Of a DNA stretch of 64,000 nt, positions 16,653 to 26,063 are shown one piece after another (position 1 is the first letter of the stretch; each line of letters opens with the position of its first letter). The notes under the pieces are model-generated. The model did not search any database. It had not been told where the DNA came from and saw only the letters and a list, made by a program, of their open reading frames with translations. A program made the position numbers and the translations under genes. The DNA is from CAVWNR01 sp963756525 (GTDB lineage: Bacteria > Actinomycetota > Actinomycetes > Mycobacteriales > Jatrophihabitantaceae). The stretch covers positions 1 to 64,000 of the forward strand of contig CAVWNR010000006.1 in NCBI GenBank assembly GCA_963756525.1. The letters are read 5' to 3'.

Positions 16653-17167
16653 CCGCCCGGGGAGTGCTGCGCCTCGCGCTGGACCAGAACTTCCCCACCC
16701 CGTTGATCGACGCCGTCCGCGACTACCTGCCCAAGGACCTTGAGGTTCGCAGCCTGCACCAGATCGATCGCAGACTCTCCGATCTGGATGACAGGCAACT
16801 GTTCATTGCCCTGCACCAACTCGGGTGGAACGGACTGATCACGAACAACTACAAGATGCTCGCCGTGCCGGCCGAGCTAGCCGCGATCGTCAAGACCAAC
16901 GCCGTCGTGGTTGCTGTCGAGGGCCTCGGGCACGACCCTCTTCGCGCTGTCGGCGCGCTCCTGCTGGAGTTGCCCGGCCTGACCGACCGAGTGCGCCCAC
17001 GAAGATCCAACGTTTTCCGACTCGCCTATCGGCGCCGGTTACCCGAGGACGGGTGGACCTACTTCCAGCAGTCGGCCGCCCGCCTCGACGAAGAACCAGC
17101 CGTTTTGTGGCGCCGAGTAGGTGTCACCGACGTGGAGTTGAGCGCGCACGTGCTCAACGATCGCTGA
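16649..17167 (+). CDS. DUF5615 PIN-like toxin
   Basis: 172 residues with the DUF5615/Mut7-C-like pattern: early acidic motif LALDQNFPTPLI, a middle LSDLDDRQLFIALHQLGWNGLITNN and a conserved LAVPAELAAI segment. These PIN-like proteins are predicted RNases of toxin-antitoxin systems, paired with DUF433 antitoxins as here. GTG start overlaps the antitoxin stop. The C-terminal extension of about 50 residues is unexplained. Confidence 0.75.
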   Translation: MTARGVLRLALDQNFPTPLIDAVRDYLPKDLEVRSLHQIDRRLSDLDDRQLFIALHQLGWNGLITNNYKMLAVPAELAAIVKTNAVVVAVEGLGHDPLRAVGALLLELPGLTDRVRPRRSNVFRLAYRRRLPEDGWTYFQQSAARLDEEPAVLWRRVGVTDVELSAHVLNDR

Positions 17168-17213
17168 CGACCCCCGGAAGGTTCGCCGGCGCCGCGAGAG
17201 CTGCGAGGCGTGA

Positions 17214-18325
17214 TCAGATGGCTGGCTCCCGCGCATAGTCAGGCAAGCGGCGCTGAGCGGATTCGCGTGCAGACTGTGACGCGGCGTCGAGCCGATCGGC
17301 GACGGCGTCGAGGTCGTCGTCGAAGAGCCCGGAGTAGACGTCCAGTGTCATGGCCGCGCTGGCGTGCCCGAGCATCCGCTGCACGGCCTTGACGTTCGCG
17401 CCGGCGGCCACGGCGAGGCTGGCGGCCGTGTGCCTGAGCTCGTGTGGAGTGAGCTCACCGAGGCCGGCTGCTGCGACGGCCGGATCGAAGACTCGACGGC
17501 GCCAGTTGCGCAGCCACAGCACGCCACCCTGGGGTGCGGTGAAGACCAGGTCGTCGGGCGTCTTGCCGGTGCATGCAGCGGCCAGCTCCTCGACCAGAGA
17601 CCGCGGCACGGGCACGGAGCGGCACTGGTGCGACTTCGGCGTGCCGAACATCATGCGTCCGTCGACCTCGGTGGCGGACTCCTCGATCCGCAGCCGGCGA
17701 CGCAGCGGATCGACGTTGCGCACGCGAAGTGCCGCGAGTTCGCCGAACCGCAGCCCGCAGTAGGCGAGTACGCGGATGATCAGCTGATCCGCACCCGCCG
17801 CATCGGCGAGTTCGGCCACCTGCCTGTGGGTCAGGAAGCGTTTGTCCCTGGATCGTTCGCGCGGCAGCTTCACCCGCGAGGCCGGGTTGCGGGCCAGCCG
17901 GCCGTCGTCGATGGCGGAGTTGAGGATCCGGTGCAGCACTCGGTGGATATGGCGCACCGTCGCGCCGGCGATGCCGTCGTCCAAGAGGTCGACGACCCAG
18001 GCCGCGACCGCGCCGTGCTCGAGCTGCGACAGCTGCATCGCACCGAAGGCCGGCTCGATGTGCAGCTGCACGATCGTGCGGTAGCGCGAGCGGGTGGACG
18101 GCTTCAGATGCACCTGGCGAGTCAGCCAGGTCTGCGCGTATTCGCCGACCAGCGTCTGGCCGGCCTTCGGATCGACGTACGTGCCGGTCGCCTGCGATGC
18201 CGCCACCGAGTCCAGCCAGGCCTGGGCGTCGACCTTGCGACCGAAATGACGCGAGTGCTCGCGGCCACGCGGATCGCGGTAGCGGGCGCGCCAGCTGCCG
18301 TCAGGGCGCTTTGGATGTTGGCCAT
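17214..18325 (-). pseudogene. int: Tyrosine integrase of element 1, one-base frameshift near the start
   Basis: About 370 residues if joined. The catalytic domain is intact: Arg in AYCGLRFGELAALR, HELRHTAASL, and LGHASAAMTLDVYSG with the nucleophile Tyr. The intact frame opens at 18206, but MANIQ at 18325 and the following SWRARYRDPRGREHSRHFG are in another frame. A TTT at 18310-18312 where TTTT is expected would restore one protein. It lies near att site 1, as expected for an integrase reading toward the tRNA. It catalyses site-specific integration and, with the excisionase, excision. Whether the frameshift is real is uncertain. Confidence 0.85.
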
Positions 18326-18407
18326 GGGGATCGCCTCCTGTTGGCGAGCAGGCTACGGCGGCCCTGCGACGGTAGCGGCCCGCTGCGGTCCGGGGGTCGG
18401 GCGCGGG

Positions 18408-18608
18408 CTACCGATCGCGCTGGCCGCGGTTGCGGTGCTGCTCGATCCAGGACTGCACGTCATCGCGGGCGTACATCACCCGGCGGCCGAGCCGGAAGCT
18501 GCGCGGTCCGGTGCCGAGGTGGCGCCAGTAGCGCAGGGTGGCGACCGGGGCGCGGACGACCGCGGCCGCCTCGGTGATGGTGAGCAGGTCGGGCTGGTAC
18601 TCGGTCAT
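18408..18608 (-). CDS. Excisionase / AlpA-like HTH protein
   Basis: 66 residues (MTEYQPDLLTITEAAAVVRAPVATLRYWRHLG...FRLGRRVMYARDDVQSWIEQ): the winged-helix excisionase fold used by actinobacterial integrative elements to bias the integrase toward excision. It lies directly upstream of the integrase on the same strand. The ATG at 18608 was chosen over an upstream start because the family begins close to the HTH. Confidence 0.85.
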   Translation of the reverse strand: MTEYQPDLLTITEAAAVVRAPVATLRYWRHLGTGPRSFRLGRRVMYARDDVQSWIEQHRNRGQRDR

Positions 18609-18930
18609 GGTGAATGCTCCCTTCCGGCGACCTTGCTGGTCGGCCTCTATTACCCAAGGCAGCGACTGGCGCGTTTCGGTCACCCGCGAACCAAACTTTT
18701 TTGCGATCGGAGGTGACTGGTCTTCTGCTTGCTACGTGTGACACTGGGGTGCGGTGCCGGTGGGTGACCACCATTGGTCGCGCACAGCTTGCGCGTGTTG
18801 GTCATCGTGGACGGTGGGCTCCCTCGTGCTGTCGCTACTTGTGAGGCGGCGCGCGGGGTGCAACCCAGGTCACTGATCGCGCCGTGGCCGCGGTCTGGCG
18901 GCCTTGTTCGCCACTCCTACGTGCGACACC

Positions 18931-19217
18931 GCAGTGCCATGCCCTCGCCGTGCCCCCACCCGCTCGCCCAACCACCACCCGTCCTTCCCGACCTCGCCCC
19001 TTCCCGCCTCGACCTCACCAGACGATCCCGATTACCCCCGAATAACCGCCCCAAATACCCCAGCAATGACCCCCCAACCAATACGCCAACCACAGCCAAC
19101 AATTACCGACCCATTGCTACTCCACGGCACGTATGCTACGAATATCGGTAGGTATTCGGACGAATTGCTGAACGTTATTGGCTATTGTTGGGAGTGGTTG
19201 GGGAATTGCACGGCGGG
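18931..19217 (+). other. Candidate oriT upstream of the relaxase
   Basis: The 18609-19217 gap has no convincing gene. From about 18931 to 19130 the + strand is strongly C-rich and G-poor, unlike the rest of the window. An imperfect inverted repeat (CCAACCACAGCCAACAAT at 19086-19103; arm at 19184-19201, 16 of 18 bases matching) encloses a perfect hairpin CGAATA-N8-TATTCG (19139-19158). Base skew plus nested inverted repeats next to a MobF relaxase fit an origin of transfer; a Rho-utilisation site is an alternative reading of the C-rich stretch. Confidence 0.5.
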
Positions 19218-22200
19218 ATGAAGGTCTACCGGGGTGCGCCGGCTGGCGCGCGCAATTATCTGGAGGCCGGTCGGTGCCGTGCGGATGACTACTACTTGAT
19301 CGAGGGCAGCGGGGTCGCCCGCCGTTACGCCGCCGGTGTCGAGCACCCGGTGCGGGAACTCGCTGGGCTGTCCGGGGAGCGGTATGAGGCGTGGGTGGCC
19401 GGGCTCGACCCGGACACCGGCACGGCGCGCGGTCGGCTACGCCAGGATGCGAATGCGGTGCGGTTCGTCGAGGTAGTGGTGAATGGGCCGAAGTCCTGGT
19501 CGCTGGCCGCCGAGCTGCACCCGGAGATCGCGGCGGCGTATGAGGCGGCGCAGGACCGCGCCGCGCAGGAGATCGTCGGCTGGCTGGCGAAACACCTGAC
19601 CACCCGGGTGGGGCCGCGCGCGCAGCAGGTCGCTGTGCCGGTGGAGTATCTCGAGGCGGCGGTGGTGCGGCATTACACCTCCCGGGCAGGGGACCCGCAT
19701 CGGCACCTGCACCTGCAAGTGAATGCGCGGGTGTTCGCAGCGGGGAAATGGCGCGGCCTGGACACCGTCACGGTCCGCGAATCGCTGGCTGCGGTCAACG
19801 GGATCGGGCACGCCGCAATTGCCTGTGATCCGCAATTCCGCGCCGCGCTCGCCGAGCACGGCTACACGCTGAATTCGGATGGGGAATTGGTGCACCTGGC
19901 ACCGTACGTGGGGGCGTTCTCAAAGCGCGCCGCACAGATAGGTCGCCACCTGGACCGCTACGAGGCTGCCTGGCGCGCGGAGCATCCCGGCCAGGAACCC
20001 GGGCCGGGGCTGCGCCGCGGCTGGGACACCCGGGCCTGGGCCGAGGCGCGCCCGGACAAGATCCGACCACGCTCCGGGGCGGAACTGCGGGCGCGGTGGC
20101 TCGACGAACTGGCCGGGCTCGGCTACCGCGCCCCGGACCGGTCGGCCCAGCTGACGGGCGTGCCGGTCGCGGGGGTGGACCGGGAGCGGTTCGTTGAGGC
20201 GGTGCTGGCCCAACTGGGCGCGGTGCGGTCCGGGTGGAACGCGGCCGATGTGCGCGGCGCGGTCGAGCAGCACCTGGGCGCCCTGCACGTGCTCGCCGAG
20301 GCGGCCGCCCGGAGCGAGTTGGCCGAGGATCTCACCGCACGCGCCGTCGCGCGGTGCGTGCCGCTGCTCGACCGGCCCGGCGCACCCGCGCACATCCGCG
20401 CGCTGACCAGCCAGCACGTCCTCGACGTGGAGGCCGACCTGGTCGGCCGGCTGGCCGCCCGCGCCGCCGAACCCCACCACAACCCCGACCCGACCCGGCC
20501 GGCCGCGACTGTCGAGGGGCTCGATGCGGGGCAGGCCGCCGCGGTCGCGGCGCTGACCGGCGACCGGGCCCTTGTCGTCATTGAGGGCGCCGCCGGGGCG
20601 GGCAAGACCACCACCCTGGCCGCGGCCCGCGACCAGCTCACCTCCCAGCACCGCCGCATGGTGGTGGTCACCCCCACGCTGCGCGCCGCCCGGGTCGTCG
20701 AGGGCGAGACCGGCGCCGCGGCCATCTCGGCCGCCAAGCTCGCCTACGCGCAGGGCTGGCGCTGGGACGCCCGCGGCGCCTGGACCCGCCTGCAGCCCGG
20801 CGACACCGACCCGGCCACCGGCGCCACCTACACCGGGGCGCCCGCGGACGCGGCACTGCGGGCCGGGGATCTGCTAGTGGTGGACGAGGCGGGGATGCTC
20901 GACCAGGACACCGCCCGCGCGCTGCTCACCCTCGCCGACGAAGCCCGGGCCCGGGTCGCCTTCGTCGGGGACCGGCACAACTCCCCGCGGTCGGTCGCGG
21001 CGGGGTCCTGGATCACGCCGCCCGCTGGACCCAGCCGATTACCCTGGACGTGGCGCACCGGTTCGTCGTCACCACGACCACGCCGGCCGGACGGGAGCTC
21101 ACCGTCCCGGACCGGGACTACGCCGACCTGGCCCAGAGCATGCGCACCGGCCAGGACCCGGACGCGGTCTACGGCGCCCTCGACCGGCGCGGGCAGGTCG
21201 CCGTGCATCCCGACGCCGCCACGCTGCACGAGGCCGTCGCAGCCGCGGTTGTCGCCGACCGGCGCGCCGGCCGCACCAGCTGCGTCGTGGCCGCCACCCG
21301 GGAACGGGCCGGCGAGGCCAACCAGGCCATCCGCGAGGCCATGGTCAGCGCCGGCCTCGTCGACGACACGGTTACGGTGACGACCCGGGCGGGGGAGCGG
21401 CTCGGCGCCGGCGACCTAGTCGCGACCCGCCGCAACGACCGCGACCTCGCCGTGGCCAACCGGGACACCTGGACCGTCACCGCCACCCTCCCCGACGGCG
21501 CCCTCCACGTCCGCGGGCCCGCCGGCCAGCGTGTCCTGCCCGCGGACTATGTCGCGACCAATGTCGAACTCGCCTACGCCACCACCGGACACGGCGCGCA
21601 AGGGCTCACCGTCGACCACGCCCACCTGCTGCTCGACGAGCACACCACCGCCGCCGGCGGCTACGTCGGGCTGACCCGCGGCCGGCACGCCAACACCGCC
21701 CACCTCATCGCCGCCACCGACACCGAGGCCCGCGAGCAGTGGAGCCTGGCGTTCGGGCGGGACCGGGCCGACCTCGGCCCCGCGCAGGCCCGGCAGGCCG
21801 CCGAGCGGGACGCCGCCCGCTACGCCCCGCCCCGCCCCGTGAATGCCGTGCTGGCGGAGCTGCGCGAGGCGTGGCTGGCGCGCGAGCAGGCCCGGGAGCA
21901 GCTGGCTCGGCTGTGGCCCATGCTGCGCAACGCCGAAGACGCCGCCGCCCGGCTCGCCGAACTGCAACCCACCCTCGACCGGGCCGACGCCCGGCTCCAC
22001 GCCGCCCGGACCGGCTACGACGACGCCCGGCACCGGCTCGCCGCCACCGACCACGCCATCGCCGCCCAGACCGACCAGCACGCCGCTCGACTCCACGCCG
22101 CTTGGCAGCACGAGCGGCCCGCCGCCCACGCCGCCGCCCGGCGCATCCAGGCCGGCACCGGCCGGTTCGGCCGCGGCCGCCACGACCTGACCGCCGCACA

Positions 22201-22765
22201 AGACCGCCTCGAGGCCTGGGCCGAACGCTGGCAGCCCATCCTCGACCGGCTCCCCGTACCCCTGGCCGACCCGGCCGCGCTGGCCGCCGGCTGGCACAGC
22301 ACCGCCATCGCCGAGGCCCTCTACGCCCACGCCGCCGACACCGTCCACGCCGGCCACCCCGACCACGCGGCCCAGCAAGACGCCGCCGCTCAGGCCGAGG
22401 CGGCCTACACCCGGGCCCGCCGCGAACACACCCCCCTGGCCGAACAGCACTACGTCCTGGGCCTGGCCCGGCCGGAGCGGGCCAGCGAACTGCGCGAACT
22501 GATCCCGATCGTCGAAGGCCAGCTCACCGGCGCCGACCACACGATCGCTCGCCTGCTCCGCGAACCCGCCCTCAGTAGCCAGCCCGACCCGGCCGCGCTG
22601 CTCGCCGCCGCGACCCGCCTCTGGCAGCACGAACGACAAATCCGCCGCGGCGTCGACCACGCTCGCCCCCTCGGCGTCGGCAACGAGCCGATCACCCGCC
22701 GCACGCCCATGCCCCAGCCCAGCTACACAGCCGAGCCCGACCGCGGACCCGGCATCGGCCGTTGA
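19218..22765 (+). pseudogene. MobF-family conjugative relaxase/helicase (TraA/TrwC-like), one-base frameshift
   Basis: About 1180 residues across two frames. The TrwC relaxase domain has a tyrosine motif (RADDYYLIEGSG) and the metal-binding HRHLHLQVN. A RecD/TraI-type helicase follows with Walker A GAAGAGKTT, Walker B VVDEAGML, a frame-restored GDRHQLPAVG motif, and VYATTGHGAQGLTVD and VGLTRG. The C-terminal third is a long Ala/Arg-rich helical region. The frame breaks at 20978 where CAC-AAC is seen instead of CAC-CAA-C; adding one C restores the canonical helicase motif. Start ATG 19218 follows the candidate oriT. The enzyme would nick and unwind element DNA for transfer. Confidence 0.85.
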
Positions 22766-22824
22766 ACAGCCCGAACAGACCGTTCGCTCACGCGCCGAGG
22801 CGGCCGGGACGGCACACTGGTGAC

Positions 22825-23064
22825 ATGACAGTCGAGCAACTCGCCTTGATCTCGAGCGACCCAGCGGTGCTCCACGGCCAGGCGGTCATCGCCGGCACCC
22901 GAGTCCCGGTCAGCGTGATCCTCGACTGCCTGGCGGCCGGAATGACCGCCGAGGAGATCGTCGACGAGTATTCGTCCGTGTCGCTCGCTGGCATCCGCGC
23001 GGCGGCGGCCTACGGTGCGCTCCTGGCCCGAGTCGAACTCGTTCCCCTCGCACCGGGCGAGTGA
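22825..23064 (+). CDS. DUF433 antitoxin
   Basis: 79 residues (MTVEQLALISSDPAVLHGQAVIAGTRVPVSVILDCLAAGMTAEEIVDEYSSVSLAGIRAA): a compact DUF433 protein. ATG 22825 chosen over an upstream frame opening at 22762. The neighbouring toxin gene, which overlaps its stop, is broken, so this may be an orphan antitoxin. Confidence 0.82.
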   Translation: MTVEQLALISSDPAVLHGQAVIAGTRVPVSVILDCLAAGMTAEEIVDEYSSVSLAGIRAAAAYGALLARVELVPLAPGE

Positions 23065-23418
23065 GCTTGAAGCTGGGCGATAATCTTCCGCGCTTCGCCG
23101 CGCAGGGTTCTCACCGCCGCCGGCCACTATGTCGACAGCGTCGCCGAGTAAGGCTTCACCGGCGCCACCGATCCGACGTGGTGCGAGCCGCCACCGCGAG
23201 CCAACGTCCTGATCACTTTGGATCGTGGGCTCGGCGACATCCGCGCCTACCCGCCCGGCAGCCACGCGAGCATCCTCGTCTTACGCCTCGCTGATCAATC
23301 CGCACGCAGTGTCCGGGGCACACTGGCGAACCTCGTCGCACAGCCACGACCTGTCCACGCTCGCCGGGGCGGCCTTGGTCGCGCAGCGCGGACTCCTGCG
23401 TGTTCGGTGTCCCCAGTA
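23061..23418 (+). pseudogene. Decayed DUF5615 PIN-like toxin
   Basis: Pieces of a DUF5615 protein are visible in three frames: MSLKLGDNLPRFAAQ, then VLTAAGHYVDSVAE followed by an in-frame TAA, then NVLITLDRGLGDIRAYPPGSHASILVLRLADQSARS and finally LRVRCPQ. At least one stop and several indels separate them, more than the single deletions seen elsewhere. The toxin is therefore truly inactivated, while its antitoxin (22825-23064) is intact. Confidence 0.8.
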
Positions 23419-24638
23419 GCGCTCCACGCGACACAGCGAGCGCCGATGACAGGTCCCCGATGACCACAGACGGCAGCCACAGCGCACGATCCGTACGGCC
23501 GCGTCTCCGGACACCTGAGATCCACACGGACATTTCCATGACGGGAGGGTCGTCGGCCGGCGGCGGCTTTTGCGTGGGGGGACAGGCATTTCCGCGTGGG
23601 CCGAATCCCAACGGCGGCCACCCGGCGACGGTCCAGATCGATAGATCGCCCGGCAAGATTGTCACCTCGAGCAAGGTTCGGCTTGCGGCAACCGTCAGTG
23701 CCCGGCGCGGGCCGGCCGTCGTACCGGATGCACGACGCTGGGAGGCGCCTCGTGGTGCTTCATGCCTAGCCGGTACCCGCGGCGGCGAGCTGCCTGTGCG
23801 AGATCAGCCGCTGCCTGGGGTCAGAAAAGCTGGCGCGCGTTTGATTGGCAGCGTGCGTACGCGGCGGCCGGTGGCTGGTGGGCGGCGGTGGCGATGCCTG
23901 CTGCCGCGCGGACGATGCCATCTCGCTGAGCCCTTCGGTTCCGGTTGGATTTGTGTTGTGCGGACCGGTTCGCCGAGCCAGATCGCGTCGATGTGCTTGA
24001 CACTGGCAGGTTGGCCGCGACGTGGCTATCATTCCGCCGATCAGCTGCGAGCGCGCGGTGGGGGATTGACGATCCAGCCGAAGTCGAACACGCCGGGCAT
24101 CCCCGGTATGCGGATCTCGCGGGTGTCGGCGTGCAGGTGCACCTCGGCGGATTGCGGCCAAACACATGTAGACCCGGTTGCTCCCGAGCGTGTCGCCGTG
24201 CCCCAACTGGAGTGACGTGAACACGCTATTGCCCGGGTTCGGCCTGCCTTCGCACCTGGCGCGCCGTCGCAGTCACTCGGCGCGATTTTCGAATGGGGCT
24301 TGGACCCGGCAACTCGACGCTGCCCTTGGCCGTCGAGTTGTCGATACTTCGGTGAACGGGTCTGAAAGTGCCCCCTCTCTCGCCGGCGTCGGCACTGCCA
24401 ATCAAGATCACTGCCGCTTGGGCACGGCGACACGCTTGGGAGCCACCGGGCCATAACATGGGAATCCGAATGTTCGCTGACGTGTAACGCACCGCAAGAT
24501 CTATCTCAACGCCAACGGCGGTCCGATTGCGTCTCGATCTCGAACAAGGACGAGGTCGTTGGCACGACCCGCGCGGTCAATGTGCTGCGCCGCCATACTC
24601 GCGTGTGATGCCGGTCGACGAGAGCAGAGAGCACCTAG
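23419..24638. other. 1.2-kb stretch with no convincing gene
   Basis: Open frames exist on both strands but none has a recognisable domain, good start context or the codon bias of neighbours. The composition is mixed and looks like decayed coding DNA. A segment near 24041-24180 on the minus strand (HLHADTREIRIPGMPGVFDF) may be a gene remnant. Confidence 0.5.
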
Positions 24639-25049
24639 CTAGTCGGGCAGCCTGAGGCGGTTCGTGGACTTGACCTCCACAACGTGGATGCCGAGTTCCA
24701 GCAGTAAGTACCTGACCGGACCTAGTGACTTGGCACGTCTCACACCAAATCGAACCTCAATGCCCTGAAGCGACCGCACAACGAACCGTCGGCGCGCCAT
24801 ATATACGGTCTGTACATCCCGCCAAGACGTATTCCATTCGAAGGCCTCGACGTCAGACAGCGTCAGCATGGCGGCCAACCGCTGAACCCATCGTGGTCGA
24901 ACGGTGATCCGCAGGCGATCCTTGTCACAAATAAGGCGACCAAGGGGAGTGCTGAAACTCAAAGGGAAGTTGCTCGAGAGGAAGGTGCAGCCGCCCTTAA
25001 CTTCAAGTTGGCCGGCTTCCGCGCCGCCACTCACCAGCCTTGAGTCCAC
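24639..25049 (-). CDS. Hypothetical protein
   Basis: 136 residues (MDSRLVSGGAEAGQLEVKGGCTFLSSNFPLSFSTPLGRLICDKDRLRITVRPRW). The frame has a protein-like composition with alternating hydrophobic residues, suggesting a small beta-rich domain, possibly a PH-like fold. Codon use is less GC-biased than the chromosome, in keeping with recent transfer. No motif identifies a function. It lies in element 1 on the same strand as, and 3' to, a lipoprotein gene. Confidence 0.55.
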   Translation of the reverse strand: MDSRLVSGGAEAGQLEVKGGCTFLSSNFPLSFSTPLGRLICDKDRLRITVRPRWVQRLAAMLTLSDVEAFEWNTSWRDVQTVYMARRRFVVRSLQGIEVRFGVRRAKSLGPVRYLLLELGIHVVEVKSTNRLRLPD

Positions 25050-25073
25050 GTGTACGAACGACCGGCGTGGCCT

Positions 25074-25541
25074 TCAACTGGGCGTCCGACCCAGGCCGCA
25101 AGAGAGCCGCTCTTCGATGGCTGCTGTTGCCGCTATGCGCGGCATGCTGTGCATGGTGCCTGCTTCTGAGCCAAAGTAGATTGCAGAATCTGCGGGGTTA
25201 GACGTGGTCGCATAGAACACGTAGTACGGAGACCCATCCGGGCATCGCCGTGCGTTGATGGTGACGGCGCCGGGACGAACGTCGCCGAGGCTGCACGTCA
25301 GCTGGCCAGCGATCACTGCCACAAACTGCTTGCCCACGAGGCTTGCGCATGAACGCAGCGACTGTCCAGCGCTCAGCAGGATTGCGGATCGTCGGGGGGG
25401 TAATCCGGTCTGCCTGGTCGGCATGGCAGATGCAGCACTGCTCCGCGTGGGTGCTGGTGGCCCGTGCGTGCACGAGACGGCGAACAGAGTGATCATCACG
25501 GTGACGCCTAACATTGCCAAGCGGTTGACTGGGCTGTGCAC
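25074..25541 (-). CDS. Hypothetical secreted lipoprotein
   Basis: 155 residues. The N-terminus MHSPVNRLAMLGVTVMITLFAVSCTHGPP is a lipoprotein signal peptide with Cys near residue 24. The mature part has three further Cys and no family I recognise. Probably anchored to the outer face of the membrane. The gene lies 24 bp upstream of the hypothetical gene ending at 24639, so the two may be co-transcribed. Confidence 0.6.
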   Translation of the reverse strand: MHSPVNRLAMLGVTVMITLFAVSCTHGPPAPTRSSAASAMPTRQTGLPPRRSAILLSAGQSLRSCASLVGKQFVAVIAGQLTCSLGDVRPGAVTINARRCPDGSPYYVFYATTSNPADSAIYFGSEAGTMHSMPRIAATAAIEERLSCGLGRTPS

Positions 25542-25606
25542 GCGGTTATCGTAGCTTCGATCTCTTGCTCTGGGCCGCCGGCGATGGCATTGGTTGGGTG
25601 TGGTGG

Positions 25607-25789
25607 CTACTGGTCGGCGGGCAGCAGGGTGAGAGCTTGGCGCAGTGGGCGTCGGTGGGGTCGGGTGTAGGCGCGGGCGGTTTCGAAGCGGGCGTGGCCC
25701 GAGTAGTGGGCGACTAGGACGAGGTCGGCGCCGCCGTGGATGAGTGTGGTGGCGCAGGTGTGCTCCCGGATCTGGCCGTGTTCGGGCAC
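25607..25789 (-). pseudogene. C-terminal remnant of a tyrosine recombinase
   Basis: The fragment REHTCATTLIHGGADLVLVAHYSGHARFETARAYTRP...LLPADQ matches the last catalytic box (H-x-x-A-T, GHA, Tyr) of a phage-type integrase. No upstream catalytic Arg domain is present. It is a leftover of an older integration near the right end of element 1. Confidence 0.65.
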
Positions 25790-25944
25790 GTCAGATACAC
25801 GATCATCGGATACGGAAGCGACTGCGTCCGTGACCGGACCACCCGTGGTGATCCGCTTCGTTCGCGCCCGGCACCGTGGCTCGATATGTGATCTTGTAGG
25901 CGCGGCCTAGTTGATCTACGGTCTCATTCCAGTTGATCTACGTC

Positions 25945-25975
25945 AGTCCGCAGCTAGTCCGCAAGAAGTCCGCAA
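25945..25975 (+). repeat. Arm-type repeat cluster, right end of element 1
   Basis: AGTCCGCA at 25945 and 25956 and AGTCCGCAA at 25967, spaced exactly 11 bp, in the same orientation and spacing as the trio at 15821-15850. Confidence 0.7.
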
Positions 25976-26063
25976 ACGGCCGTAGTGAGCCGTCGACAGC
26001 CAACAAGATCTAAGTGCTTCTAGGCCAGTAATTCCGGGGCCGCCACGCGGTTGCCCGCGACAG

